In this document: one piece after another, positions 49,601 through 61,536 of the stretch
Numbering within the stretch: the first letter of the stretch is position 1
How the letters are laid out: each line of letters opens with the position of its first letter
Assembly (NCBI GenBank): GCA_013400975.1
Contig: WBMZ01000337.1
Location: forward strand, 1-64,000
From: Atrichornis clamosus
Taxonomy: Eukaryota > Chordata > Aves > Passeriformes > Menuridae
Length of the DNA stretch: 64,000 bases
Direction of reading: 5' to 3'
The notes under the pieces: model-generated
What the model was told of the DNA's origin: nothing
What the model saw: only the letters and a program-made list of their open reading frames with translations
The model's database searches: none
Position numbers and translations under genes: made by a program

Positions 49601-52600
49601 AGGAATTCTTCAAAAAAGTGTTAAATTCCTGCAAAAAGAGCTCTGGAGCAAGGGAGAGAGTTTCCTGGATATATACAGGTGGGATAGATACTTCATACAC
49701 ATTGTGGACAGCTATGGGCTTTTGCCCTAGCACCCCTGGCTTTTGCACTATGCTGCATACCAGACCATATCAGTGAAAACACAATGAGCGCTTAACAGGA
49801 ATCATTAAACTGCGAAAAATTATAATCCCACTTAGATTTTACGATAAATGTGCATGGAGTTCAGCAGAATAAGAGTGGAAGCACTGATTAGAGAAATAGG
49901 ATGCCCAGGAGTGAAGAGAGAACCCTAAATAAGCCTAGCATTCAGCACATGGGGATTTAGGTGACACAAAATGGCAAGTCCAAAGAGCCAAGACACTGAG
50001 CTTGCAGCTTCCCATGGAAGGTAAGGATGCTGAGTGTCATGCTGCCATACTAGGGCATGAGCTAACACCTCTGTGTTACCTGGGAGCCTGTAATCAGCTC
50101 TTCATGATAGAGACCACACATGTTTTTTAATAGCACAAAGCATGGCTCATTTCTTTCTGCAAAAGCATGGCAACTGAGAGTAGAGAAAGAAGAGGTGATC
50201 CTATCCAGCTATATCTGCCCACAAATGAGGAGACCTGGGGTATATTAACCCCACTTTTCCCTACCCAGAAGAACCATTCCCAGTGCTCCTTTTCAATTTC
50301 TTATTCAAAAGTCATGGTCCCAGGAGCAGTGATTAAAATGCCGGCCTCTTCACTCCTGAAGAATTGCAGGTAATTTCAGGATACAGATGTGTTCCTTCTT
50401 TTTCCCTTCCTCTAGATGAAAAAACCCTGAGATTTGAAGGAGATTTGAATCTCCTAGGGCAGAAGAAGAAGTTGTGCAGACTTCCCTTTTCCTGTGAGAG
50501 TGTGTCAGCTATTAGGTCAATACACAATAACATCTCTTTTTGCATTTCTGACAGAAAAGAAGGTTTGGAACATTCCTGTTGTATGAAATGTAATTCTGTT
50601 CCCATGTTTTAGGTATTGTCTGAGAATATCTATCAAGCCGTGCCTCTAAGGGTCTGGGCAGTGGGACACCTGGTTTATATGCCAGCTAGTCAGTCCTGTA
50701 AAGAAGGAAGAAGCTGGACACCAATATAAATGATTTAAAAAAGACTTCATTTAACCCAAGGTATACTTACACAGAAACGATTACAATTGCAATTTTGCAT
50801 TGTTTTCAGTAAGTTTTTCCTAGGTTTAGGAAGATTTTTGGATTTTAGCAGTTTAAAATCCCTCCTTGATCCTAATAGTTCCATTATCACCCTTAGTCTT
50901 CAGCAAAATGGAAGAAATCACTATTTCCTAAACTTAGAGGGGTATTTTGATGGGTGTAAAACAGGGTATACTTCAGAGGCATAATCACAAAGTGTATTTC
51001 ATTTGCAAGTACTTATTTCCATTTAGGCATAACTGATGGATTAAGAAGTTTTAAAAGCTCAGACTGCACACTAAGGTTAACAGATGGCATTGCAGTAATT
51101 CAGATCCTGGGGCTAGGATCAGCTAGGAAAGTTAAACAGAAATAAATGTGAAGGAATATGTGAGGAAATGGTAGAAGACTAAAAAGAGCAAGAGGAAAAG
51201 CCTTACTGAGGCATTAAACAGAGTAAGGGGTTGACTTGCAATGCTGTTAAGGCGGTTTCCTGGAATCCCAGCAGATTTCAAAATCAATAGAAGCCTATCT
51301 TTAATTGACTTGAAACCTAACAAAGACAAATTTGATTTTGCCTCTCATAGCCCTGTCTACTTGTTCTATATTGATATTGAGATATTCACCAATGTACTGC
51401 CTAATAGGTTTGACTCTCTGCCTGATTGCTTAGTGGAAAGCACAGAAACTGTTTACAAGGGCATTAATTAGCAGATAACATATGAAGAGGTGCAATTGTA
51501 TGAGGGGTATGCCATTGTCCAGTGATGCAAAGGAAGTCTTAAAAGGACCTGAATTAAGTGATTTAGAGGGGAGTCCTGGATTGCATGGATAATGGGAAAG
51601 CATCACAAGTATTAGATCAATAGGTAGGGTTCCATTATAAAACCCCTTTGTCTGGAGTCAAAGTTAACCACAATTCTTTGTGTTTTCAGCATCTACTTCT
51701 TTTCTGTGATTGTCTTGTCACTTTTGCAGAAGTTAGAACAAAAATTCCATCTTGCAGGTATAATATATAGCAGGTTTGGAGAATGAAGTCACACAGAATA
51801 TAAATGACATTTTAATGATGATTGCTGATCCACTTCTTTGCAGGTCATTTTAATGAAAGAAATTAGGAAAGAATTCATGAAGTTTATAGAAATCCAGGGT
51901 TAGTCAATTAAGCCAAACTTCTAGCATTAGTATTTCAAACAAGTCAGCCTACTCACAAATCATTACATGACAATTGTGAACTCAGTGAGAAAAATCTTAA
52001 TCATCTCCTAAGGAGTTTCTAGCACCTGCCTCTTGGGAAAAAGACATGATGCAAATTACATTTCTTTATCAGAAAAAAATGGAAAAATGTAATACAAAGA
52101 AACAAGCCAATAACACTGTGAACTGCTAGAAAGGAAAAAATGAATCTTCTCACCATGAGTATTATTTCAGACATTTCCATTGACTCTCCTTATTCACTTG
52201 GAGAGGAGTTGTAGTCCTCCATTTTAGTTATCATTTAAACTGAGGAGTTGTCATTTTCAATTCAAATATTTAATGAAGAGTAAGTAGAACTGAGAAGAAG
52301 AACAAAAAATATTTGAAATGTTAATCCTCACCAACTGTGAGTGCAACCAGACAATAATATATCCCTTTGGACAAGACCACAGTACCTGGGTGTACAGCCC
52401 AGGCAGTTTATTAATCTGTTCCTGTATCAGCTAATACTCCAACAGTACCAGAGTGCTAGAAGGCAGTCTTAAACATAACAGTCCTTTTTTCTATTTATGT
52501 CAATGCCAGTAAAGAGTAATTAAGTATGGATGTAGCTGGTCTCTAAACATCTCCCCAGTGAGTCCTGGAGGGCATGCCAAAAATCAGAATGGAAATGTTT

Positions 52601-55600
52601 GGAGTATTTTGCATGTAATCAATACAATCAAGACCAGAACAAATAACAAAAAAGACAGATATTTAAGATTCTGGAAACAGAGGAATGTTTTTCAAGAAGG
52701 GACATTGCAGCACCTCCAAAATACAACATGCTCTTCTGCAACCTGACAGGCAGATGGACACAAAGCCAAGATGTCCATGCAGTCAGTAGCAAATGTGAGA
52801 GTTAATGAAATGTTAAGAGTTAATGCCTCAAAAGTCCTTTGCAAAAGCAGTGGATACTTTGCTGACGATGAGCAAGGCAACAGCCCAGGTGCAGATGGGG
52901 TGAGGTCCCAGAGATCTGTGATTAACAAAAACCTCAATTACCCTGCCTTCAGCAGTGGGTTGTAACAGTGAGGACTCAGCATCTGTGAAAAGGGGTGACA
53001 GTCAGCTAGGGGTAGCCTATGTGACACATTAGCCATGATATTTCCCAGAGAGTCTTGTTGCCCACCAGATTTCTTCCTGAGGAACACAAGGTCCCAGGAT
53101 TATGGGAGTCCACCAGCCTCCCTGGAAAGCTCTAGGGACCTGGAGGATCTGCAATTCACTTTCAGGGCAGCCTGAAAAAGCCATTTGTTGAGAGGCAGTA
53201 GGTGGAACTATCTGTGGACTCCTATACTGAGTCTTTTCATCTGAGAAACTGCAGGATTTACACACCAGTTTCGGTGAACTTCAGTAGCCTTGATATCCTC
53301 ACAAGATGGGAAAAATCAACTTGAAAATGTTTAATCTGCTTTAATTGCAAAGAGATACATATGCTTGGGGAGCCATGCCATCTTCGTGTGTGAAGTTGTG
53401 AAATGCCCTTCTCACCTATAGGTAGGTATACATCTGTCACACATCCCTATGTTTGCCTGAGAAATAGCTGTAGTGATGCATCTGTAAAACTTCAATTTTC
53501 AAGGTAGAACATTGTCTTTGCTCTGGATCTTCCTAGTACTACAAAAACATCAGTGAAATCTATCCTGCATATCCCAGTTCCACCCAGAGCTCCAGAAGTG
53601 AAAGGCAAACAGGAGAAGTGTCAGGGAACAGCTCACCCTGAAGACACCATTGAATTGCAGAGGTGACATCGGAGCTGCAGCTCTTATCAAAACCCTTTAC
53701 CATCTCTATCAGAACAACCTTCGCTTCATGTAATAAATCAATAGTCTAAAGTCTATACTGCTAGCAAGAACTGCCTCTGTAGAAACACAGGTCAGGATTA
53801 CAGTCAAGGTCTGAGTGATAGACCCACAAAGGTCCTGAAGGCTTTTCAATTTCAGTCCTCAAAATCCTCAGGTGATCTGCCACATCATGGAAGTGTTTCT
53901 CAATGAGGAGGTCTGGAGGGGACCCCACAGAAAGGGACCCATCTAGTTTGCACATCTGGATCCACAAGTTCAGCACCTGTGGAGGATGGCATGCCTCATG
54001 CCTGCAGTCTGACCCAGCGAGCTCATGAGCTCACCAATATCAGGACCCACAAAAATAAGCAGATAAGCAAGCAGCATTGCCTTGGATTGAGAACTCTCCC
54101 TGGCTACCACTGTTCCTATTTGCAAGTGTAGTTTGGAGTCCTAGATCTCACATGGCTCCAGAAACATTTTATTGGGGAGGGTACACAGCCCTCTGTACTG
54201 GATACATGCCTGTCCTTTTCCCTTGTCTTAATAAACTGAGTATTTATTGTGGGAAAAGGAGAGCTGAAGCACAAGAGGCATTTCACTTCATCTGGCAGGA
54301 AGGGTGGTAGGCTGCCAGTTTCAGCTACAAAATTATTTGTTGTGGATTGAAAACAGAGAACCTCATAGTTTCATGATGGCAGTCAGCCACTGAGTGCTGC
54401 TACACCATACAGAACAGTATTTCTCCCTCCCTACTGTCCTGACACTGCTGCCAGCCTGATGACAGGAGCTGTGACTTTGGAAAAGCAGTTGAGGTGGGAA
54501 CCACAGTCCCCAGGGCAAAGGCACTGGCTGGCCCTGGGAGTCAGGAGACATCTTCATCCATCTCAGTCCTTGTGCCATTGTGAGGAAAAGCATCAGATTT
54601 AAGACACACCCTCTCTTCAGTTGTTCCTGTTGACTACTTGAGATACACCTTTCCATCTTAAAGTTTAGGCTGTGCAACAATTAAGGTCCATGTGTGGATA
54701 TGGCCATAAAACTATTGCTTTCTGGACAGGCAAATTCTGCCAAATCTTTAGCATGGGTACAAGCGGCTCAGCACTGTTTTCCCATGTGCAGACAGGCTGA
54801 AATTGCACTTCTCTCATGCCATTTAAGATGTTAACCATATAGGCTTTTTACTGGCTTGTCTTTTAAGCAGAAGCATTCACAACAAGTTCTGAATCCTGAG
54901 TCTCAAATAATTTCCTAAGGCTTCCTTCATGCCCCAAATCCCAAATTATCTTTTAGCCAGCATAACTGCTGTTGTTGCCCCTGATAATTTTTTTGCCCTC
55001 AGATCTTCATTTCCCTTACATGTCAGAAGCAGTGCAGAAATGCAGGTGCAGGGTAAAACAAGCTTAATTTACTGTGACAAATAATGCAAGGAATTTCTTT
55101 CATGGATTATTCATTTTATACTGAATGCAATAATAATCTCATTCTTTTAAATTTACCTGAAGTTGCAGTATTTGCAGTTTGCTATGTTAGAAAGTCAGAG
55201 AATCCAGGGGCACTTACTGCATAATTTAAGCCCTCTTTGTCACAGATTGGGCAGGTTCTTACTCTTTGGAATTATGCTTGCTTATTAGCAAGACCTATAG
55301 TAACTTCAAAGGGGTTACCGGATGGGAGCTAACTTCTAGCAGACACTAAGGACAGGGGCAGTGAAAACCTAATTAACATTCAAAATACTTTTAACAAGGG
55401 ATGTCACAGACAGTCTGGGCAAGAAGGGGGATACTTACTCTTCCATCTAACTGTACAGCTACATAAAATACCCATATAAATGGTAATAGGCTATATTCCA
55501 GCAAAAGAAGACAGAGGGTTGAATAAAAAAGACACTTAATTGTACCTGCATCTTTCAGTATTGGAGAGAATCTCTTGAACTAATCTGCATCCCATCTTGG

Positions 55601-56117
55601 TTTGGGGACTGAAATTATGATGACTTAATGGAACAGTTTAATTCATATCAAAGCTGGAAACCAGTAGAAAATTAAATTTTATCCATATATGCATATAGGA
55701 GAAAGCTCATGGCTAAAGTGATAATTAATGCAACATGGCAATTAATGTAATACCTAAAGATAACAAAGGTGAATGGTATTAATAAAATGAAAGGACTTCC
55801 AAGGCTACAATGTGAAGAGAGAGCAGAAGAAATCCTAAAGGATAAATATGGGAGACCTGGATCACTCCCTTCTTTTCTCATGGTTACCCCAAAGTACCAT
55901 CTTTTATTTGCTTTGATATAATATCATTATGTGAGATAGATTTAGCTGGATTAATAGTTACAGACTATTACTCAGTTTAAGTCAATAATCATCTGATATT
56001 TTACTACAAGTAGAAAAGGGATGAAAGGTTTGACTCAAACAGTTTGACCATGTGATTGGCCTAAAGAAATTTACAGGAATACTTTCATCAATATGGTAGT
56101 ATTTGGATCAGCAGGTA
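46681..56117. other. Unannotated DNA
   Basis: No gene or repeat family recognised in 9.4 kb. The block 47770-48190 is GC-richer and holds a 118-codon minus frame (47723-48079) with no recognisable domain. Some parts (for example 48.5-49.7 kb and 51.1-51.7 kb) have the texture of very old LINE sequence, but I could not align them to a family by eye. Confidence 0.4.
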
Positions 56118-57360
56118 GTTCAAGGCATGCAGTGCTATTACAAGTTAGATGAAGCACATAACTGGGAAAAGCCAGCTTAGATTCACCAAGGACAGATCGT
56201 ACTTGACAAACCCGATTGCCTTCTAGGACAAAGGAACCTGCTTGGCTGATGTGGAGCAAGTGGTGGACGTTGTCTACCTGGACTTTTCCGAGGCTTTTGA
56301 TACTGTTTCCACACTCTCCTGAAAAAACTGATAGGTGAGGCCTAGACAAGTGGTCTGGGCCATGGGTGGGGAACTGAATGACAGGCTGTACCCAGAGGAT
56401 GGTGGTAAATAGCTCCTTTTCATACTGGCAACCTGTCACAAGTGGGTTCCCCCAGGGTTTGGTATTGAGCCCAATGCTATTTAAGACTTTCATAAGTGGT
56501 CTGGGTGATGGGATCAAGTGCACTGACAAAGTCTGCCGCTTACCCCAAACTGAGTGGGGAAGTGGACACTTCAGAAGGTAGAGTCACTCTGCAGAAAGAT
56601 CTGGATGACCTGGAAGACTGGGCTAACAAGAACCTTTTGAAGTCCGACAAGGACAAGTGTAAGGTCTTGCATCTGGGAAAACATAACCCATGAGTGCAGC
56701 ACAGGCTGGGATCCACACAGCTGAGGAGCAGCCCAGTGAAAAAGGACCTGGGTTTCCGGGTGCACAACAAGCTCCATATGAGCAAACTGTACAAACTGTA
56801 CAAAAACTGTGGCAAAGAAAGCCAACAGGATGCTGGGTTGCATCAACAACGGCATCACCAGCCCTTATGACGTTATATAGAAGTCATTATCCCACTCTGC
56901 TCAGCACTTGTCAGGAATACTGTGCTCAGTTTTAGTCCCTGCTATACAAGAAGCATGTGGACAAGCTAGAGATCGTCCAGAGGTCTACAAAAGCTCAGTG
57001 TGAGGAAGAGCTGAGTGATCTGTGTTCAGCCTTGAGAAGAGAAGGCTTAAGGGAGACCGTTGCACCATATTCCAGTATTTAAAGGATGGCTACAAAAAAG
57101 ATAGAGACCTTATTTTTTCAAGGAATCACATGGAAAAGATGAGGAGTAATGGGTTACTTCTGGGGACATTCCAATTGGGCACCAGAGGAAATTTTTTCAC
57201 AATAAGAATAATCAGCCTTTGGAATAATCTCCCCAGGGAAGTGGTAGATTCAGTTGGACAGACAGTTGGGCCATCTTGTCTAGACTGTGCTTTTGCCAAG
57301 AAATGTTGGACCAGATGATCCTTGAGGTCCCTTCCAACCTGGTATGCCATGATTCTATGA
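56118..57360 (+). mobile_element. CR1 LINE, 5'-truncated, with intact 3' end
   Basis: About 1.24 kb of avian CR1. Plus-strand pieces encode reverse-transcriptase landmarks: V-Y-L-D-F-S-E-A-F-D (about 56270-56299), V-T-S-G-F-P-Q-G (about 56432-56458), then D-L-D-D-L-E-D-W-A and K-C-K-V-L-H-L-G. The last piece is the C-terminal L-E-K-R-R-L-K-G-D ... L-P-R-E-V-V (57028-57246). The FADD block is destroyed by a frameshift near 56530. A CAAACTGTA tandem duplication lies near 56782-56800. The 3' end CCCTTCCAACC...ATGATTCTATGA at 57329-57360 is the canonical CR1 terminus. It is one of the better preserved copies here but is non-functional. Confidence 0.93.
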
Positions 57361-58969
57361 AAAACCATGCCTGCTCTCCACTTGCTGTAATCAAGGTCCA
57401 TGATCCAACTTTGTTGCTAAAACAACAAAGGCTGAATGGTTTTCGTTTTCTTGCTCCTACAGGAATGTTTTCAGATGAAACTGCTTCTAGAAACAGGCAG
57501 CATTTAAAAATGCAGAGTCATATTAAATCCAAAACTACAGCCACCTGAATATCCGTGTGGCATAATTTTTAAGCAATGGGGCTATAGGGGAAAAATGAAT
57601 GGGCTATGTTCCCATACCACTGTCAATATTGTCATATACTGATATTACATGTTATAATTTATTTACTCAACACCATCAAAATTCTGATTTAGATGACAGT
57701 ACTGTAATTTTGGTCTTCAAGATCATCATGTTCCCCTGCTTGAGGCCAAAGACAAAGAAGAACATTTGGTTCCAAATCACTAATAGCTTTTTCTCAAAGG
57801 TCTGGTATGAAAAAAAAAAAAGTCAAAATGGCATTTATTTCCTACTTATCTGCAACAAATAAACCCTCACTTGTTTAAAAGGAAACTTCATACAATTTTG
57901 TCATTAAAAACATCTTCTAAAGCTTTCTTCTGAAGCTACACAAAGTAACCTCAGCTAAAGGTGGACCAACCATAGATAATTGAGTTCACAGGTCTTGCAA
58001 TAGATAAGACCTCTGAACTTTTAAAAGTTTTCAGGTTAATTTCATTATTTACTCATTAGGAGTGCCTTGTATTTACAGGAAGCACCATTCTGTATGCACA
58101 CAAGATCATGGGGAATAATGAAGCTCCCTGCCTTCCCCAGCCCCCTTCAGAGGCAGCTCTGCACCCCACTACCCTTTCAGGAGCAGGGCTGGGTAGGGAA
58201 AGAGGGCGAGGAGAGGGCACTACATTACTGCTACTGTGGCATTGCTGGTTCCTCCATCTGCACTACAGGTTTTCTGCCACTGTCCAAGAATAATCTAATA
58301 AACTGAATCCTACACCTGTGAGGGATTCTTTTTTTGTATAAAGACTACATGCCAAGAGAACATTAAATTGAAGCAGAGTAATAAGGAAGGCTGGTACATG
58401 GTAGAGACTCCTAACACAGGACATGGTCTCTAAGGGCTTCCTTCTACCGGTTGTACAAGATCACTAAAGTTACTAAAACCCCCAAATTTTAAATATTCTA
58501 ATTCAGAAGCCATTGCAAAGTGAAATTATTTTCAGTTTTATTATGGAAGGTGAAAATGAATAAACCATTGGGCTGGAAGAACGTGCTTGTATAGAGACCA
58601 AAATTGTGATGATTACATTTATTGTGGCCAAATAGTAGGGCAATCTGGAACACACACATTAAGTATTTTTGAAGGAGTCAGAAGACAACAGAGTCAACTA
58701 GGAAAAAAAAATCATTGCAAAACTCAATTTGAATTTCTTCAAGAAGGTTTGTTATATGGCAAGGAAACTGTAAGTCTACAGTCAAAATAGAAGAAACTAT
58801 GTCCCTAAATGCTTTTATTGCAGGTCCGAAGTGAAAGAAGCTCTCACAAATGGGAGATATCCAAGAGAATGCAACAAAAGAGAAACGAATGAAACAGATA
58901 ATCATCAATATAATTTTTGAAGTGAACATAATTGTTAATAGAGGCTAATAATATCATGTCTCTGGGCAA
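57361..58969. other. Unannotated DNA
   Basis: No gene recognised. Overlapping plus frames at 58067-58306 and 58108-58293 are unrelated to any family I know. Confidence 0.45.
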
Positions 58970-59780
58970 CATATAATGAGAAGCTTTTTAAAAGTATAGT
59001 AGGAACAAATGAAATCCCGGCAATAATGCAAGCCCATTACTAGAACTAATAATGCCCTTAATAATGAGACAGGAAAAGCAGGAATGTACAATAAATAAAT
59101 CCCTGTTCTGTTTTTGAAATGAAACTAGAGGAAGTGCATCTTTCACATGAAGGTGATGAAGTACTCAGTTAAGAACTGTGAAAGACATTAAAAAAACCAA
59201 ACAATTTTATGGGGGATAATTGTTTCAAATCAGCTGACCTGAGTAACTTATAACTGAAAATTCAAGAAAGCTGATCTTAAAAGAGTTATGAAATTATCCA
59301 GGTGTCTCTAGCACAGGTAGTCTCTAGGTAATCAGCCCTAGACAAAATAGTATTAAACGAAGATGGGGTTCAGTTAATTATGACAACAAATATGACAATA
59401 ATCTGAATTACATGTGTGGGAATAATTAATTTGGTTGATACATCTATTCTAGTTAAGCAGGCTTTTGTAAGGCATTTGTCTTATTATTGCCTGGCACAAA
59501 TAATGCCACCACACAACTCAGTGAAGTATGCATTAAATGGATTAAAGACAGGCTAATAGACAGACCTGTGAAACTTGGCACCAATAATCATCTGTGAATG
59601 TAGGTGTTTTACGGAATCTCATGTCATTCATTGGCATAGAAGTAAACAAAAATGCCACCACTGATAAAATGTTGGGTATCATAAAGATTGGCTTGACTTG
59701 TCAAAACAAACTGAGGTGTAATACAGAAAATATGAAGTTACAAACAAAATGTGAAAGGCAGATTTAAAGACAGTTAGAGG
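58970..59780 (+). mobile_element. Possible ancient CR1/L3-like relic
   Basis: Three ordered matches to old CR1-type reverse-transcriptase sequence: 'gcaagcccattac' (59030-59042, upstream of the RT core), then 'ggttgatacatctattctag...caggcttttg' (59433-59467, V-Y-L-D-F-S-K-A-F region), then 'aaatggattaaagacaggc' (59535-59553, the W-I-x-N-W-L region). No frame is open. This is the weakest of the CR1 calls. Confidence 0.35.
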
Positions 59781-60449
59781 TACCTCAATAACTAAGTTTT
59801 TTAATTTACAATCTCCTTGGTTTTCTCACATGCATATCCCAAAGCAGTACTCAGAATATATCATCCTCCATACTATATCCTGTAAGCAATGACCAAATCG
59901 TAAAAATGCTCATTGTGTGCCCTCTTCTCCCCTTCCCAGGTTAGACAAAACAAAAAATGAAAAGACAGCAGCTTTTTCTTTTTTAAGAACTTCTGACGTG
60001 GGAGGATATAATGCTGCTCTTTAAACCATGAACAGGATTCATCCCAGCAATCAAGACGAGAGATGCAGCTGTCTTCCAGCTAGAATACTCACTATTATAA
60101 TTTCTCATTTAATTTCTTAGGCACTACCTAAACAATTACTAACAAGCCAGTGTGGGTTATGTAAAAGGTATATTCAAACTCTATTGATTAAACTATCCCA
60201 TCATTTGGTGAAGACTGCAAAAATCCCAGAAAGTCAGGATAGTTGCACTGTGGGGAGGTCCTTTGCTAACTTAATTGGTGGGAAGTGTAAGGTATGGCCA
60301 GCAACGAGGAAAAATGGATGGGCTGTACAGATGAAGGACTGGAGTCCGGGACTGGCACATAACATGTCTTGAGCCATCTTGGGGTTTTTATATTTCTCTC
60401 ACATTTCAAAGTTGAGTTTTTGGTTTTTTCTGTTTGGTTGTGGGTTTTT
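59781..60449. other. Unannotated DNA with a T/G-rich edge
   Basis: Nothing recognised. 60405-60450 is T/G-rich and replaces the terminal 50 or so bases expected for the 3' end of the adjacent LTR. Confidence 0.4.
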
Positions 60450-61536
60450 TTGCCTCTCTATCACTCCCCTCTGCAGCTGGACAGGGGAGAGAAAATATAA
60501 CAAACGGTCCATTAGTTGAGATAAGGACTGGGAGAGATCACTCACCAAATACCATTATGGGCAAAACAGGCTAGAATTAGAGATATTACTTGAATTTATT
60601 ACTAATGGATAATGAGAAATAAAATAAGACCTTAAAAATACTTTCCCCCCACCCCTCCCTCCTTCCCAGCTCTAACTTTCTTACCCCCAACAGTTCAGAG
60701 AGACAGGGAATGGGGGTTATGGTCAGTTCATCACAAGTTGTTTCTGCCCTGGTACATCATGGGATCCCTCCCACAGGAGACAGTTCTCCATGAACTTCCC
60801 CAATGAGAGTTCACCCCACAGGCAACAGTTCTCCACAGACTGCTGCAATGTGGGTCACCCTTCCATGGGGTACAGTCCTTCAAGGACAGGCTGCTCCAGA
60901 GTGGGTCCCTCACAGGGTCAAAAATTCTGCCAGGAAACCTGATTCAGCATGGACTCCTCTCTCCAAGGGTCTGCAGGTCGCTGCCAGGGGCCTGTTCCAG
61001 TATGACTTCCCACAGAGTCACAGCCTCCTCTCAGGCATCCACCTGCTTCAGTGTGGGTCTCCTCCGTGGGCTGCAGATGGATCTCTGCATCCCCATGGAC
61101 CTCCATAGGCTGCAGGGGGATTTCTGCATCCCTGTGGACCTCCATGGGCTGCAGGGGGACATCCTGCTTCACCATGGTCTTCATCACAGGGTGCAGAGGA
61201 GTCTCATCTCTGGAGCCTGGAACTCCCCGTCCCCCTCCTTCTTCACTGACCTTGCTGTCTGCAGAGTTGTTCTCACACGTTCTCACTCTGCTCTTCTCTG
61301 ACTATAATTACAACTGTGCAATAACTTTTTTTTTTCCTCTTAAATATGTTATCACAGAGCCATTACCATAATTTCTAATTGGCCCAGCCTTGGTCAGCAG
61401 CACATCTGTCTGGAACCCACTGGCACTGACTCTGCTGGACATGGAGAAAACTTCTGGCAGCTCCTCACAGATGCCACCCATGTGTCCCTCCACTCCTGCC
61501 CCTGCTACAAAAACCTGGCCATGAAAGCCCAGAACA
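60450..61536 (-). mobile_element. Solo LTR of an avian endogenous retrovirus (copy 2)
   Basis: The same family as the LTR at 11.77 kb, in opposite orientation. The 5' end on the minus strand is TGTTCTGGGCTTTCATGGCC (ending at 61536), matching TGTGTCCTGGGCTTGCAAGG of copy 1. It has tandem units of about 39 bp on GGACCTCCATGGGCTGCAGG at about 61068-61170, further about 50-bp units around 60780-60900, and an antisense AATAAA at 60595-60600. The 3'-terminal block (GGGTTGACCC type) is missing. No gag, pol or env flanks it. Confidence 0.85.

Noticed and set aside
56071..56529. 152-codon minus-strand open frame, the longest in the window
   Set aside because: It is antisense to the CR1 reverse-transcriptase sequence on the plus strand.
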